Shown piece after piece: positions 8,575-18,160 of a DNA stretch of 64,000 nt. Both the position numbers and the translations under genes were made by a program. The notes beneath the pieces are model-generated. The model was given only the letters and a program-made list of their open reading frames with translations, was not told the DNA's origin and made no database searches. Every line of letters starts with the position of its first letter. Position 1 is the stretch's first letter. Location: positions 4,154-68,153 of the forward strand of contig JAWXCE010000054.1 of NCBI GenBank assembly GCA_034440495.1, written 5' to 3'. Source of the stretch: JAWXCE01 sp034440495. GTDB lineage: Bacteria; Pseudomonadota; Alphaproteobacteria; Rhizobiales; Rhodomicrobiaceae.

Positions 8575-9642
8575 ATGTTGAAAGTTTTTGCCGCGTTGCT
8601 GATCGCAGGTGCGTTTGCGGCTGGCGGCTACTACATCCAGACTGAGTTCGGACAGAAAAAACAGGAAGCGAAAACCCCCGCCGCTCCATCGGTGATTGTT
8701 GACTCCGTTGTGCGGCGCGAGCTGATCGATTTGATTGAAGCAGTGGGTACTACCTTTGCCAAGGACTCGATTACCGTAACGGCGCCGGTTACCGATCCCA
8801 TTGTGGATTTGCTTTTCAACGACGGCCAGAAAGTTAAAAAAGGCGATGTGCTTGTCGAGCTTGATACGCGCAGCCTGGTCGCCCAGCTTGAATCGGCGCG
8901 CGCGACGTTCGACGAAGCGCAAAAGCAGCTCGACCGCGTTCAGACGCTGACCACTCGCGGCAACGCCACCGGAACGCGCTTGGACGAGCAGGAGCGCACG
9001 CGGAACACCTCCAAGGCTGAAGTCGATCGCATGATGGCGGAGATCGACCGGCGCAAAATCCGCGCCGCGTTCGACGGCGTGATGGGCTTGCGGCGTGTCA
9101 GCGTCGGCGCGCTCGTGCAGCCGGGCACCGAACTGGCGACGTTGCAGGATACGTCCGTGCTTAAACTCGATTTTACCGTTCCAGAGCTATACATGGGTGG
9201 CTTGAAGCCAGGGCAGGAAGTGATCGCCAAAAGCCCGGTGTTCCCGAACAAAGACTTTAAGGGTGTGATCAGCGCTGTCGAGGGCGTCATTAATCCTTCC
9301 TCGCGTTCTGTCACGGTACGCGCCCTTATTCCCAATCCTGATGGCGCGTTAACGCCCGGCGGCTTAATGACTGTTGGCGTCGTGCGGGAGCGGGCGATGC
9401 CGATTATGGCCCCTGAGGAGGCGGTCATTTCCCTTGGCGACCAGCGTTTTGTTTTCAAGGTTGAGGCAGGCGACACGGTAAAGCGCATTGCGGTCAAGAC
9501 CGGTCGGCGGAAGCCCGGATTTATCGAGATCACCGAGGGCCTGACCGAGCGTGACGTGATTGTGGTTGACGGCGTGATCCGCGTGCGCGATGGCGGCGCA
9601 ATCAAGCCGCAACCGCGTTCTGGCAACGGCGGCGGCGCATAA
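8575..9642 (+). CDS. RND efflux periplasmic adaptor subunit (pump 1)
   Basis: A 355-residue membrane-fusion protein of the MexA/AcrA-like class. It has an N-terminal hydrophobic anchor or signal (residues 1-22) without a lipobox Cys. A lipoyl half-motif (VDLLFNDGQKVKKGDVLVELD) is followed by a short helical hairpin (about 105-150), the second lipoyl half (IRAAFDGVMGLRRVSVGALVQPG), a beta-barrel and a membrane-proximal domain. It delivers substrate from the RND pump encoded next to an outer-membrane channel absent from the window. A GAAGGG Shine-Dalgarno lies about 8 bases before the ATG. Confidence 0.92.
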   Translation: MLKVFAALLIAGAFAAGGYYIQTEFGQKKQEAKTPAAPSVIVDSVVRRELIDLIEAVGTTFAKDSITVTAPVTDPIVDLLFNDGQKVKKGDVLVELDTRSLVAQLESARATFDEAQKQLDRVQTLTTRGNATGTRLDEQERTRNTSKAEVDRMMAEIDRRKIRAAFDGVMGLRRVSVGALVQPGTELATLQDTSVLKLDFTVPELYMGGLKPGQEVIAKSPVFPNKDFKGVISAVEGVINPSSRSVTVRALIPNPDGALTPGGLMTVGVVRERAMPIMAPEEAVISLGDQRFVFKVEAGDTVKRIAVKTGRRKPGFIEITEGLTERDVIVVDGVIRVRDGGAIKPQPRSGNGGGA

Positions 9643-9647
9643 CCTCT

Positions 9648-9738
9648 CGTCATTGCTGGGCTTGCCCCGGCAATCCAGACTTTGTTTAGATAGGAAGATG
9701 GATCCCCGGGTCTTCGCTTCGCCCGCATGAGGATGACA
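9648..9738. repeat. Dispersed palindromic element, copy 2 (intergenic)
   Basis: A 91-base copy with the CGTCATTGCTGGG-CTTG-CCCCGGCAAT hairpin, a longer centre, then GATCCCCGGGTCTTCGCTTC and the GAGGATGAC end. It fills the adaptor-to-pump gap almost exactly and ends 12 bases before the pump ATG, so its right end supplies or abuts the ribosome-binding region (AAGG). Orientation matches copy 1. Confidence 0.85.
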
Positions 9739-9750
9739 AGGTAAGAGACA

Positions 9751-12700
9751 ATGGTTTTATCCGACATCTCCGTTAAACGGCCGATTTTCGCGACGGTCGT
9801 TAGCCTCGTCATCATCGTGTTCGGGATCATCTCCTACACGCGGCTACCGGTGCGCGAATATCCGGACGTGGACGCGCCCATCGTTACCATTGAGACGACA
9901 TATACAGGCGCTGCGGCGACGGTCGTCGATACGCGCATCACCAAAATCATCGAGGATCAGATCAGCGGCATCGAGGGCGTCCGCAACATCGATTCCAAAA
10001 GCACGGACGGCGTCTCCACGATCACCGTTGAATTCACGCTGGGCCGCGATATCGATTCCGCCGCGAACGATCTGCGCGACCGCGTCAACCGCGTCATCGA
10101 TGATCTGCCGGACGAGGCCGACACCCCGCAAATTACCAAGGTAGATGCTGACGCATCACCTATCCTCTGGTACAGCCTGACCAGCAACAGCCTCAGCCGC
10201 ATTCAGATCACGGATTATGCGGAGCGCTTTATCATTGACCGCATCGGCTCGGTGGATGGCGTCGCTCGGGTAAACGTCAGCGCGCCCGCCACACCCGCGA
10301 TGCGCATTTGGATCGACCGGCAGGCGCTCGCGGCTCGAAGTCTGACCATCGCCGACGTCGAAACCGCAATCCGCGCGCAAAATATAGAATTGCCCGGCGG
10401 GCGCATCGAATCGCTGAACAGCTTCCTGACCGTGCGCGTCGAACGCGCTTACGCCACTGCTGAACAGTTTCGCGGTCTCATCGTGCGCCGCGACGAAAAT
10501 GGAAACCTGACGCGCCTGGGCGATGTGGCGACGGTGGAGGTAGCGCCCGAGAACGATAAGTCGGAGTTTCGCGGCGACGGGCAGGATCGCATCGGCCTCG
10601 GCATTGTGCGCATATCGGGAGCCAATGCGCTGGATGTGGCGCGCGGCGTTAAAGTTGAGGTTGATCGCATTCGCGAGGGGTTGCCCGCGCAGATCAGCCT
10701 GCTGCCGTCCTATGACACAACGCAGTTTATCGACGCATCCATGCATGAAGTCTGGCTGACATTCGCCATCGCCGGGGGCTGTGTTCTGCTGGTGATTTTT
10801 ATCTTCCTCGGTAATTTCCGCGCAACCATCATACCGATGCTGGCCGTGCCCGTGTCTATTCTGGGCGCGTTTATCGCCATGTATGCGACCGGCAGTACAA
10901 TCAACCTCATCACACTATTGGCGCTGGTTCTCGCCATCGGCCTCGTAGTGGACGACGCGATTGTGGTGCTGGAGAACATCTACCGCCGGATGGAGCTGGG
11001 CGAAACGCCGCTCGTCGCCTCCTATCGCGGCGCGCAGCAGGTGGGCTTCGCAGTGATTGCGACGACGCTCGTGCTGATCGCGGTGTTTGTGCCTATCGTA
11101 TTTCTGGCTGGCATCACGGGGAGGATATTCGCGGAGCTGTCCATTGCCATGGCGGCGTCCGTTGCGTTTTCCGGGCTGGTCGCGCTCACGCTTACCCCGA
11201 TGCTCTGCTCGAAGCTGCTGAAACCGAAAGCTGGCGCCGTCAAAGGCGACGCAAACTCGCATCGCCATAATGCAGAGCGCGGATGGATGCAGCGCCGGTA
11301 CGCGGCTTTGCTGAAACCCACGATGTCATCGCCATCGCTTGTTATCCTCGCCGTTGCGGGCGTTGTCGGCCTCACATTTCTGATGGTGCGGCTGCTACCA
11401 CAGGAGTTCACCCCGCCCGAGGATCGCGGCGCGCTACTGGTGACTGTTAAGGGGCCGGAGGGCGCAAGCTTTGAATATACGCGCCGCTACATGCGCGAAA
11501 TCGAGAAGGATTTGCAGGTTTATACGCAGAACGGTGAGGCTTCCACGTTGATCGTGCGCACGCCTGGCGGTTTCGGCGTGACTGAGGAGTTCAATACGGG
11601 CCGCGCCATCATGGTGCTGTCTGGCTGGGACAAGCGGAAGCGTTCGGGTCTCGATATTGTGCCGGAACTGCGTCAGCGGCTACAGAAGCATCCGGGCGTT
11701 CGCGTTAATGCATTTATGCGCGGCGGCTTAGTGCAGCGTGGCGACCAGCCAGTCAACTTCGTAATCGGCGCGTCGGAATATTCCGTGCTGGCCAAGGCGC
11801 GTGACGTGCTGCTGGAGAAAGCGCGCAACAATCCGGGCCTTACCTCCATCGATAGCGATTATGCGGAAACCAAGCCGCAGTTGCTGGTAGACATCAACGG
11901 CGTGCGGGCCGCCGAACTTGGCGTTTCGGCGGAAGTGATCGGCCGCACGCTCGAAACACTGCTCGGCTCACGCGAGGTTACGACCTATATCGATCAGGGC
12001 GAGGAGTATAACGTCATCCTTCAAGCCAAAGTGGATAACCGGCTGCAGCCAACCGACTTGACCAACATCTTCGTCCGCTCCGCCACCTCGAATACGCTAA
12101 TCCCTCTATCGAACGTGGTAACGCTGAAGGAGCGCGCCGACGCGGCGACATTACCCCGTTACAACAAGGTTCGGTCGGTGACAATCACCGCCTCGCTCAC
12201 CGCCGGATATAGCCTTGGCGATGCCCTTGCGTTTCTGGAGCGGACGGTGCGCGAGGAACTGCCCGAGATCGCGACCGTGGATTACAAAGGCGAGTCGCTT
12301 GAGTTCAAGCAGACCGGGCAATCGCTGGTTTTTGTTCTTGGCCTTGCGCTGGTGATAATTTTCCTCATTCTGGCGGCACAGTTTGAAAGCTTTATCCACC
12401 CGCTCATCATCATCCTGACGGTGCCGCTGGCGGTGAGCGGCGCGGCGCTGGCATTGCTCATTAGCGGCGGCTCCATAAACATTTTCAGCCAGGTCGGAAT
12501 TTTGATACTGATCGGCATCGCGGCTAAAAACGGCATTCTGATCGTGGAATTTGCCAATCAGCTTCGGGATGAGGGGATGAGCGTCGACGAGGCCATTCTG
12601 GAGGCCAGCCAAGACCGCCTGCGGCCTATCTTGATGACATCAATTGCCACTGCTGCGGGAGCTGTGCCGCTGGCGCTTGCCCATGGCGCTGGAGCTGAAA

Positions 12701-12888
12701 CCCGCGCGGTTATCGGGCTTGTGGTGCTCGCGGGAACTCTAAGCGCCACGTTGCTGACTCTGTTTATTATCCCCGCCATGTACCGGCTTCTGGCGCCTTA
12801 CACGAAATCGCCGAGCGCAGTCGCCCGCCAGCTCGAAAACGAAGAGAGAGCGGCGGATAGCGGCGGAATGCCCGCGCCCGCCGAGTAG
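9751..12888 (+). CDS. RND efflux pump permease, HAE1 family (pump 1)
   Basis: A 1045-residue inner-membrane proton/drug antiporter of the AcrB-like HAE1 family, full length. The N-terminal helix begins SDISVKRPIFATVVSLVIIV. Proton-relay Asp401-Asp402 lie in TM4 (GLVVDDAIVVLENIYRR), the repeated second half includes AAQFESFIHPL and GIAAKNGILIVEFANQ, and two large periplasmic porter loops are present. It exports hydrophobic compounds with the adaptor encoded upstream. A rho-independent terminator follows 20 bases after the stop. Confidence 0.95.
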   Translation: MVLSDISVKRPIFATVVSLVIIVFGIISYTRLPVREYPDVDAPIVTIETTYTGAAATVVDTRITKIIEDQISGIEGVRNIDSKSTDGVSTITVEFTLGRDIDSAANDLRDRVNRVIDDLPDEADTPQITKVDADASPILWYSLTSNSLSRIQITDYAERFIIDRIGSVDGVARVNVSAPATPAMRIWIDRQALAARSLTIADVETAIRAQNIELPGGRIESLNSFLTVRVERAYATAEQFRGLIVRRDENGNLTRLGDVATVEVAPENDKSEFRGDGQDRIGLGIVRISGANALDVARGVKVEVDRIREGLPAQISLLPSYDTTQFIDASMHEVWLTFAIAGGCVLLVIFIFLGNFRATIIPMLAVPVSILGAFIAMYATGSTINLITLLALVLAIGLVVDDAIVVLENIYRRMELGETPLVASYRGAQQVGFAVIATTLVLIAVFVPIVFLAGITGRIFAELSIAMAASVAFSGLVALTLTPMLCSKLLKPKAGAVKGDANSHRHNAERGWMQRRYAALLKPTMSSPSLVILAVAGVVGLTFLMVRLLPQEFTPPEDRGALLVTVKGPEGASFEYTRRYMREIEKDLQVYTQNGEASTLIVRTPGGFGVTEEFNTGRAIMVLSGWDKRKRSGLDIVPELRQRLQKHPGVRVNAFMRGGLVQRGDQPVNFVIGASEYSVLAKARDVLLEKARNNPGLTSIDSDYAETKPQLLVDINGVRAAELGVSAEVIGRTLETLLGSREVTTYIDQGEEYNVILQAKVDNRLQPTDLTNIFVRSATSNTLIPLSNVVTLKERADAATLPRYNKVRSVTITASLTAGYSLGDALAFLERTVREELPEIATVDYKGESLEFKQTGQSLVFVLGLALVIIFLILAAQFESFIHPLIIILTVPLAVSGAALALLISGGSINIFSQVGILILIGIAAKNGILIVEFANQLRDEGMSVDEAILEASQDRLRPILMTSIATAAGAVPLALAHGAGAETRAVIGLVVLAGTLSATLLTLFIIPAMYRLLAPYTKSPSAVARQLENEERAADSGGMPAPAE

Positions 12889-12909
12889 CTGCGGATACTC
12901 AATGATAAA

Positions 12910-12936
12910 AAAAGGGAGGCGTTAAGCCTCCCTTTT
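12910..12936. terminator. Bidirectional rho-independent terminator
   Basis: A stem AAAGGGAGGC-GTTAA-GCCTCCCTTT with an A-run on the left and TTTT on the right. It lies between two convergent genes (RND pump on plus, DUF2076 on minus) and fits termination on both strands. Confidence 0.9.
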
Positions 12937-12941
12937 CAATA

Positions 12942-13562
12942 TCAGATATCGGAGTCGTCGCCACCGCCGTCGAACCAGCCGCCGCCGTCGTTGCTGGCGT
13001 CTTGAGTTTCGGCATTGTCGTTGTTCGACGCATCATCTTTGGCCGTATCTTCGGCTTTGGCCGGTTCCGCCGCAGTGGCTTTGTCTCCGCCACCAAACAT
13101 GCCGCCAAGCATACTGCCAAGCATCATGCCGCCCGCCACGCCAACCGCAGTTTGAGCCGCGCCGGCGAGAAAGCCGCCGCCCTGACCAGTGCGCTGGTAT
13201 TGCTGAACTGGACTTTCAGGCTGCCGTCCGCGATTTTGCGCTGGATAACGCGACCCTGGAGTTGCGCCGCCGGAACGCGGAACCGAACCGCCGCCGAACA
13301 GCCCGCCGAGAAAGCTGCCGCCCCCAGCCGCAGGACGCTCGTCCACGTCGTTCTCAAGCTCTTCAATGCGCTGCTGCGCCTGTTTCAGTGCCTGCTCCTG
13401 CACAATGATCGCCTGCGCCATGTAATAAGGCGCGGCGGGCTGGCGCGAGATCAGCTTGTTGATATGCTTTTCGGCGCCCGCATCGCGCTGGGCGGAGCCT
13501 TGCTCGGCCTCACTCAGCTTGCCAAAAAGTTCGTCGATAACATCCTGCTCTGTTCTATCCAT
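12942..13562 (-). CDS. DUF2076 domain protein
   Basis: A 206-residue protein beginning MDRTEQDVIDELFGKL, the hallmark of DUF2076. An N-terminal helical region with a coiled-coil segment (EQALKQAQQRIEELE) is followed by a Gly-rich linker, a short hydrophobic Gly/Met stretch (LAGAAQTAVGVAGGMMLGSML) and an acidic Asp/Asn/Gly-rich tail. Function is unknown; envelope association is possible from the hydrophobic stretch. The chosen ATG has AGGA 7-9 bases upstream. Longer in-frame starts (ATG at 13571, GTG at 13586) are less well placed. Confidence 0.85.
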   Translation of the reverse strand: MDRTEQDVIDELFGKLSEAEQGSAQRDAGAEKHINKLISRQPAAPYYMAQAIIVQEQALKQAQQRIEELENDVDERPAAGGGSFLGGLFGGGSVPRSGGATPGSRYPAQNRGRQPESPVQQYQRTGQGGGFLAGAAQTAVGVAGGMMLGSMLGGMFGGGDKATAAEPAKAEDTAKDDASNNDNAETQDASNDGGGWFDGGGDDSDI

Positions 13563-13715
13563 GCCATCCATCCTGCAAAAGCTCACGCAACCATGCGTGC
13601 TTCAATATTTAGGTTTGACAACGTGCGTAGGAAGTCCTTGCGGCTAAAAAAAATTGCACTACCGAACTTATGGAAAAGACAGACACTCAATATTTTCTAA
13701 TTTAACTGAAATTTT

Positions 13716-13751
13716 GAAAAGTGCGGCTTTATTCCACTAGTGCAACTTTTC
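13716..13751. other. Imperfect inverted repeat upstream of lipoprotein gene
   Basis: GAAAAGTGC (13716-13724) pairs with GCAACTTTTC (13742-13751) with one bulged base, in an AT-rich 230-base gap. It lies about 45 bases before the lipoprotein ATG and could be an operator or a terminator from upstream. No other support is visible. Confidence 0.25.
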
Positions 13752-13794
13752 GAGTCGCGATAGTTCTGTTTGTGTATTTTAGGAAGGATACCGC

Positions 13795-14166
13795 ATGCAT
13801 AAGTTTTTTATGATCGCGTTATTATTCCCGTTAGGCGGTTGCGCAACGATTGTGGAGGGCGTTGACCAAACCATTCAGGTAGAAGTCGTTCCCGCGCACG
13901 GCACATGCGAAGTTCGCCGTGACGGCGAGAAAGTTGGCTTTTCGACCCCTGAGCGTCGGCAGGTTACACTCTCTAAGTCCAAACGAAACCTTGAGTTCAC
14001 TTGCTCCGCTCCTGGCTACCAGACGCGCACCGAAGTTCTTTCATCGGAACTGTCGCCGGCGACCGTTGGCAGTTTCTTTCTGCTCGATCTTGGCGTCGTG
14101 GACGCAGCGACCGGCGCCTGGCAGAAATATCCATCGCGCGTAACGGTGGTAATGCAAAAAGGTTGA
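13795..14166 (+). CDS. Small lipoprotein, PEGA-like
   Basis: A 123-residue protein with a lipoprotein signal peptide: a short basic start, a hydrophobic core and the lipobox LGGC with the lipidated Cys near residue 16. The mature part has the look of a PEGA-like beta domain (CEVRRDGEKVGFSTPERRQVTLSK) followed by a hydrophobic segment near 90-100. Homologues occur as single genes in alphaproteobacteria with no assigned function. A strong AGGAAGGA Shine-Dalgarno precedes the ATG. It is convergent with the sensor kinase gene. Confidence 0.75.
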   Translation: MHKFFMIALLFPLGGCATIVEGVDQTIQVEVVPAHGTCEVRRDGEKVGFSTPERRQVTLSKSKRNLEFTCSAPGYQTRTEVLSSELSPATVGSFFLLDLGVVDAATGAWQKYPSRVTVVMQKG

Positions 14167-14320
14167 GGTGTTATGGTGCAGTCAAGTAGCACAACCTAAA
14201 TTGCACTTAAGTTTGACTTTCCCCATGCGGCAAACATTTGCAACATGAAGCAGGGAACAGTTTTATGGTGTTGTCCGACTGCTTGCCTGCGTCTTCACGG
14301 CTTTTGGCGCCGGCAGCTTG

Positions 14321-16486
14321 TTAGGAGTCGAGAACAAGCCTCACCTTGGCGCCTAACTGATCTATGGTGAACGGCTTGTTCAGGAGGGCGACCCCTGCGT
14401 CCAGCACTCCGTTGTGTATAATCGCATTGCGGCTGTATCCCGTCATGAACAGGACTTTAATGCCCGGGCGCTGGCGCTGAACCTGCTCGGAAAGCCGCTT
14501 TCCATTCGTCTGCGGCATCACGATGTCGGTGAGGAGCATATTGATGTCAGGCTGCTTTTTTAACAGATCTAGAGCCATCTCGGCTCCGTCTGCCGCGAAC
14601 ACCTTGTAACCAAGCTCCTCAAGCGCCTGAGTAACGAAATTGCGAACGCCGTCCTCGTCCTCGACCAGCAGGATCGTTTCCGACCCTGTGGCATCGGCAA
14701 CGGCCGCCGAGCGTCGGACCGGCACGCTGGCGCCACCTTCGGTATACCGTGGCATGTAGATTTTAATAGTCGTGCCATGACCGATCTCGCTGTAAATTTT
14801 GACATGACCGTTCGACTGTTTGACAAACCCGTAAACCTGGCTCAGGCCAAGACCAGTGCCGCGCCCGCTTTCTTTTGTCGTGAAAAATGGCTCGAACGCT
14901 TTAGCGGCCACGTCCGGGTGCATTCCCGCGCCAGTATCGGTAACGCAGATAACCACATATTGTCCCGCGCTAAGGCCGGGGTGAGCGATTGTATAGTCTT
15001 CATCGAGATAAGTGTTGGCTGTCTCCAGCGTCAGCTTGCCGCCATCCGGGATGGCGTCGCGAGCGTTTACGGCAAGGTTGATGATCGCGTTTTCTAGCTG
15101 GTTAACGTCGATGTTGGTGAGCCAAAGCCCGCCCGCCTGCACGGTCTCCACCACGATCTGTTCGCCGAGCGTGCGTTGCAGTAACCCGGACATTCCCACA
15201 AGAAGGCGGTTTAGGTCTGTTGGCTGGGGGTCGAGCGGCTGTTTGCGCGCGAACGCAAGCAGTTGCGCCGTAAGAGTCGCGGCGCGGCGGGCGCCGTCCG
15301 TAGCGCCATCTACAAACAGCCGAATGTCGGTTTCGCCGCGCGCCATGCGCCGACTTATGAGATTAAGGCTGCCAATGATGATGGTCAGCAGGTTGTTAAA
15401 GTCGTGGGCGATACCGCCCGTTAACTGACCGATGGCCTCCATTTTCTGCATCTGCCGGAGCTGCTTTTCGACGAGTTCACGGGCTTGCATCTCTTGTGCC
15501 AGCCGCGACAAAACCTCTCGCTCCTGCCGCACATATTGCCCGGTTAGCAAACACAGCAAAAAGATGCCCATCGCAGCTGGGGCCCCAATCATCAGCCATT
15601 CAAATAGCTGATTGCGCCAGTTCGCGACAACTGTCGCCCGGTTAATGCCAACGGCGGCGTAAGCCGGATAGTTCGCGACCTTCTGGTAAGCCACCAGCCT
15701 TTCCACGCCGTCAACCACCGCGACATTTTGATAGTAGCCTTGATCTGGATTTTTTTTGACCTCCGCCACGAAATTGTCAGCCCGCCCGAGGTTCGGTAAG
15801 TCTTCCAACTTGCTAGGGAAGCGGGTCAGAATGCGGCCGTCACTCCGCACAAGGGCGATCGCGTTGATATCGATCTTGGCCATCTGCTCATAGAAATCGC
15901 GAAAATACTTGGGCTGGATAGAGACCGCCGTCACCCCGGCAAAATTGCCATTGCCATCACGCCGGGCGAAGGCCAGTTGAAAAAAAATGCCCTTGCGGTG
16001 ACGGCCCGATAAAACTTCACTCACGTAAACATCGTCGAGCGGCTTTTCGCCTGACTTGAACACGCGATAATATTCGTGGTCTGAAAGGTCGAGCGTGCGC
16101 GGGGCCGGAAAGGCATAGGCGGTTAACACCGGTTTCCCGTCGCTGTCGAGTATCCAGATGTCTTCGACCTGGGGAAAGTTCTCCGCAAACTTCTTTATCC
16201 TCGCATTTAGGTTATTTTCGTCCGCCGCGACCTCGTCTGAGGTCAGTCCCATCAGAATGTCGTCAACGGTATAACGGGCGAGTTGTGGAATGTCGAAGCT
16301 GCGAATGGCGTGTTCGCGCACAACGTCTATGGCGCGCTCGGCGCGTGCGCGTGCGTCTGCGAAATGCGCATTATAGGCAAAGTACGCAGCAACGATAAAC
16401 AGCACAGCGGGCAGAATGAGCGAAAGCCATGTGAGCGCACGCACGGTTCGGGTCGCGTCTCGGAGCGCCGTCTTTGCGATGTCCAT
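14321..16486 (-). CDS. Hybrid sensor histidine kinase with PDC sensor and receiver
   Basis: A 721-residue membrane kinase. A transmembrane helix (about 18-40) and another (about 300-322) flank a periplasmic PDC/dCache-type sensor domain. The HisKA H-box GGIAHDFNNLLT has the phospho-acceptor His at 361. The ATPase domain has an N-box (NLAVNARDAIPDGG) and G-boxes (CVTDTGAGM, GRGTGLGLSQVYG). A C-terminal receiver carries the phospho-acceptor Asp654 (LLTDIVMP) and a conserved Lys in LNKPF. The signal is unknown; PDC sensors often bind small organic acids or amines. No partner regulator gene is adjacent, so the output must lie elsewhere. Confidence 0.92.
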   Translation of the reverse strand: MDIAKTALRDATRTVRALTWLSLILPAVLFIVAAYFAYNAHFADARARAERAIDVVREHAIRSFDIPQLARYTVDDILMGLTSDEVAADENNLNARIKKFAENFPQVEDIWILDSDGKPVLTAYAFPAPRTLDLSDHEYYRVFKSGEKPLDDVYVSEVLSGRHRKGIFFQLAFARRDGNGNFAGVTAVSIQPKYFRDFYEQMAKIDINAIALVRSDGRILTRFPSKLEDLPNLGRADNFVAEVKKNPDQGYYQNVAVVDGVERLVAYQKVANYPAYAAVGINRATVVANWRNQLFEWLMIGAPAAMGIFLLCLLTGQYVRQEREVLSRLAQEMQARELVEKQLRQMQKMEAIGQLTGGIAHDFNNLLTIIIGSLNLISRRMARGETDIRLFVDGATDGARRAATLTAQLLAFARKQPLDPQPTDLNRLLVGMSGLLQRTLGEQIVVETVQAGGLWLTNIDVNQLENAIINLAVNARDAIPDGGKLTLETANTYLDEDYTIAHPGLSAGQYVVICVTDTGAGMHPDVAAKAFEPFFTTKESGRGTGLGLSQVYGFVKQSNGHVKIYSEIGHGTTIKIYMPRYTEGGASVPVRRSAAVADATGSETILLVEDEDGVRNFVTQALEELGYKVFAADGAEMALDLLKKQPDINMLLTDIVMPQTNGKRLSEQVQRQRPGIKVLFMTGYSRNAIIHNGVLDAGVALLNKPFTIDQLGAKVRLVLDS

Positions 16487-16535
16487 GATTGTGGCTCCTG
16501 AACTGAGCGGGCCTAACCCAATGTCCGACCGATGA

Positions 16536-16560
16536 TTACAGCACGTGGCAAGCGCTGTAA
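16536..16560. other. Dyad TTACAGC-N11-GCTGTAA in the kinase/DAHP synthase gap
   Basis: A perfect 7-base inverted repeat lies in the divergent gap between the sensor kinase (start 16486) and DAHP synthase (start 16667). It could be an operator for either gene. No repressor of matching specificity is recognised. Confidence 0.25.
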
Positions 16561-16666
16561 AACATTCGATGGCAATTCCTCAAAGCTTGATGAATTGGCG
16601 GGGTGGCCAAGCGTTTGCGGATTGCTTATAAGCACCAGAACGTTGTTATCGGCCGGAGTAGGAAAT

Positions 16667-18025
16667 ATGAGCAGTGTGTGGTCTCCCCAAAGCTGGCGGT
16701 CGAAACTGATCGAGCAGGCGCCGGTTTATCCGGAAGCGGCGGCGCTCGCCGCTGCCGAGGCCGAACTCGCGACGTTTCCACCGCTGGTTTTTGCAGGCGA
16801 GGCGCGCACGCTGAAGGCAGAACTCGCCCGCGTGTCCGAAGGCCACGGTTTTGTGCTTCAAGGCGGCGACTGCGCGGAGAGCTTCGCCGAGCATGGCGCG
16901 GAGACCATCCGTGATTTCTTTCGCGTGTTTCTGCAGATGGCGGTCGTGCTGACCTATGCGGGCGGCGGGCCGGTGGTGAAAATCGGCAGGGTCGCGGGCC
17001 AGTTCGCCAAGCCGCGCTCCTCCGGCATGGAAACGCAGGGCGGGCGCGAACTTCCGAGCTATCGCGGCGATATCGTGAATGACATCGCGTTCACGGAAGA
17101 GGCGCGCGTGCCTGACCCGCAGCGCATGATCAACGCTTATCGGCAGTCGGCGGCGACGCTGAACCTCCTACGCGCCTTCGCGACCGGCGGTTACGCAAAC
17201 CTCGACCGCGTGCATCAGTGGACGCTGGATTTCCTGAAGGACAGCCCTGCCGGGCATCGTTACGAGGAATTCGCCAGGCGAATCAGCGACAGCCTCGAAT
17301 TCATGCGCTCATGCGGCATCACGCCCGACAACACCTATCAGCTACGCACGACGAGTCTGTTCACTAGCCATGAGGCTCTCCTGCTGGGCTATGAGGAAGC
17401 GTTTACGCGCATCGACTCAACGAGTGGCCACCCTTACGCTACCTCCGGGCATATGCTGTGGGTGGGGGACCGCACGCGCCAGATCGACCACGCGCACATG
17501 GAGTATTTGCGCGGCGTAAAAAACCCGGTTGGGGTGAAATGCGGGCCATCCATGACGCCGGGTGAGCTAATGCGCGTCATCGCCATCCTCAACCCGCACA
17601 ACGAGGCGGGGCGGCTCACGCTCATTTGCCGCTTCGGCTCGAACAAGGTGGGCGAGCATTTGCCCGGTCTGATGCGTGCGGTGAAGGCCGGGGGCGCGAC
17701 GGTCGTGTGGTCGTGCGACCCGATGCATGGCAACACCATCAAGGCGGCGAGCGGCTATAAAACGCGCCCCTTCGATGCGATTATGAAGGAGGTGGGGGCG
17801 TTCTTCGACGTTTGCCACGCCGAGGACTGCTATCCAGGCGGCGTGCATGTGGAGATGACCGGCAAGAACGTGACGGAGTGTACAGGCGGCTCTAACGCGG
17901 TCATGGATGAGAACTTGTCCGACCGTTATCATACCTATTGCGACCCGCGCCTTAACGCCGATCAAGCGCTCGAACTCGCTTTCCTCGTCGCCGAGCGCTT
18001 GCGGGCCGACCGCGCGGCCGCATAG
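16667..18025 (+). CDS. Class II DAHP synthase (3-deoxy-7-phosphoheptulonate synthase)
   Basis: A 452-residue class II (plant-type, AroA-II) DAHP synthase. It condenses phosphoenolpyruvate with erythrose 4-phosphate, the first step of the shikimate pathway. Recognisable family blocks are LQGGDCAESF, GQFAKPRSS, SHEALLLGYEEA, GVKCGPSM, WSCDPMHGN and the metal-binding Glu/Asp region HVEMTGKNVTECTGG near the C-terminus. Translation starts at an ATG preceded by GGAGTAGGA; a longer frame opens at 16532 but lacks this signal. The type II dehydroquinase aroQ of the same pathway is at 29.7 kb. Confidence 0.95.
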   Translation: MSSVWSPQSWRSKLIEQAPVYPEAAALAAAEAELATFPPLVFAGEARTLKAELARVSEGHGFVLQGGDCAESFAEHGAETIRDFFRVFLQMAVVLTYAGGGPVVKIGRVAGQFAKPRSSGMETQGGRELPSYRGDIVNDIAFTEEARVPDPQRMINAYRQSAATLNLLRAFATGGYANLDRVHQWTLDFLKDSPAGHRYEEFARRISDSLEFMRSCGITPDNTYQLRTTSLFTSHEALLLGYEEAFTRIDSTSGHPYATSGHMLWVGDRTRQIDHAHMEYLRGVKNPVGVKCGPSMTPGELMRVIAILNPHNEAGRLTLICRFGSNKVGEHLPGLMRAVKAGGATVVWSCDPMHGNTIKAASGYKTRPFDAIMKEVGAFFDVCHAEDCYPGGVHVEMTGKNVTECTGGSNAVMDENLSDRYHTYCDPRLNADQALELAFLVAERLRADRAAA

Positions 18026-18055
18026 GGAGCCGCCCGGCGGCGCGCCAAAAAAGAC

Positions 18056-18090
18056 GGAGCGATCTATGGGCTGGGAGGCGAGATCGCTCC
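18056..18090 (+). terminator. Hairpin after DAHP synthase gene
   Basis: A 10-base perfect stem GGAGCGATCT / AGATCGCTCC with a 15-base loop, 30 bases after the stop codon. It lacks a strong T-run, so termination would be weak or factor-assisted. Confidence 0.5.
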
Positions 18091-18160
18091 GCTTAGTTGG
18101 AGATGTGGCAAGCACAGGACATGACCTGCCACGCTTCCAAGATATGTAAAATTTAAACAA

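Noticed and set aside
16580..16660. A stretch resembling the 5' half of a Leu/Ser tRNA (GGCGGGGTGGCCAAGCG).
   Set aside because: No matching acceptor stem, anticodon arm or T-loop (GTTCGA) follows, so it is not a tRNA.
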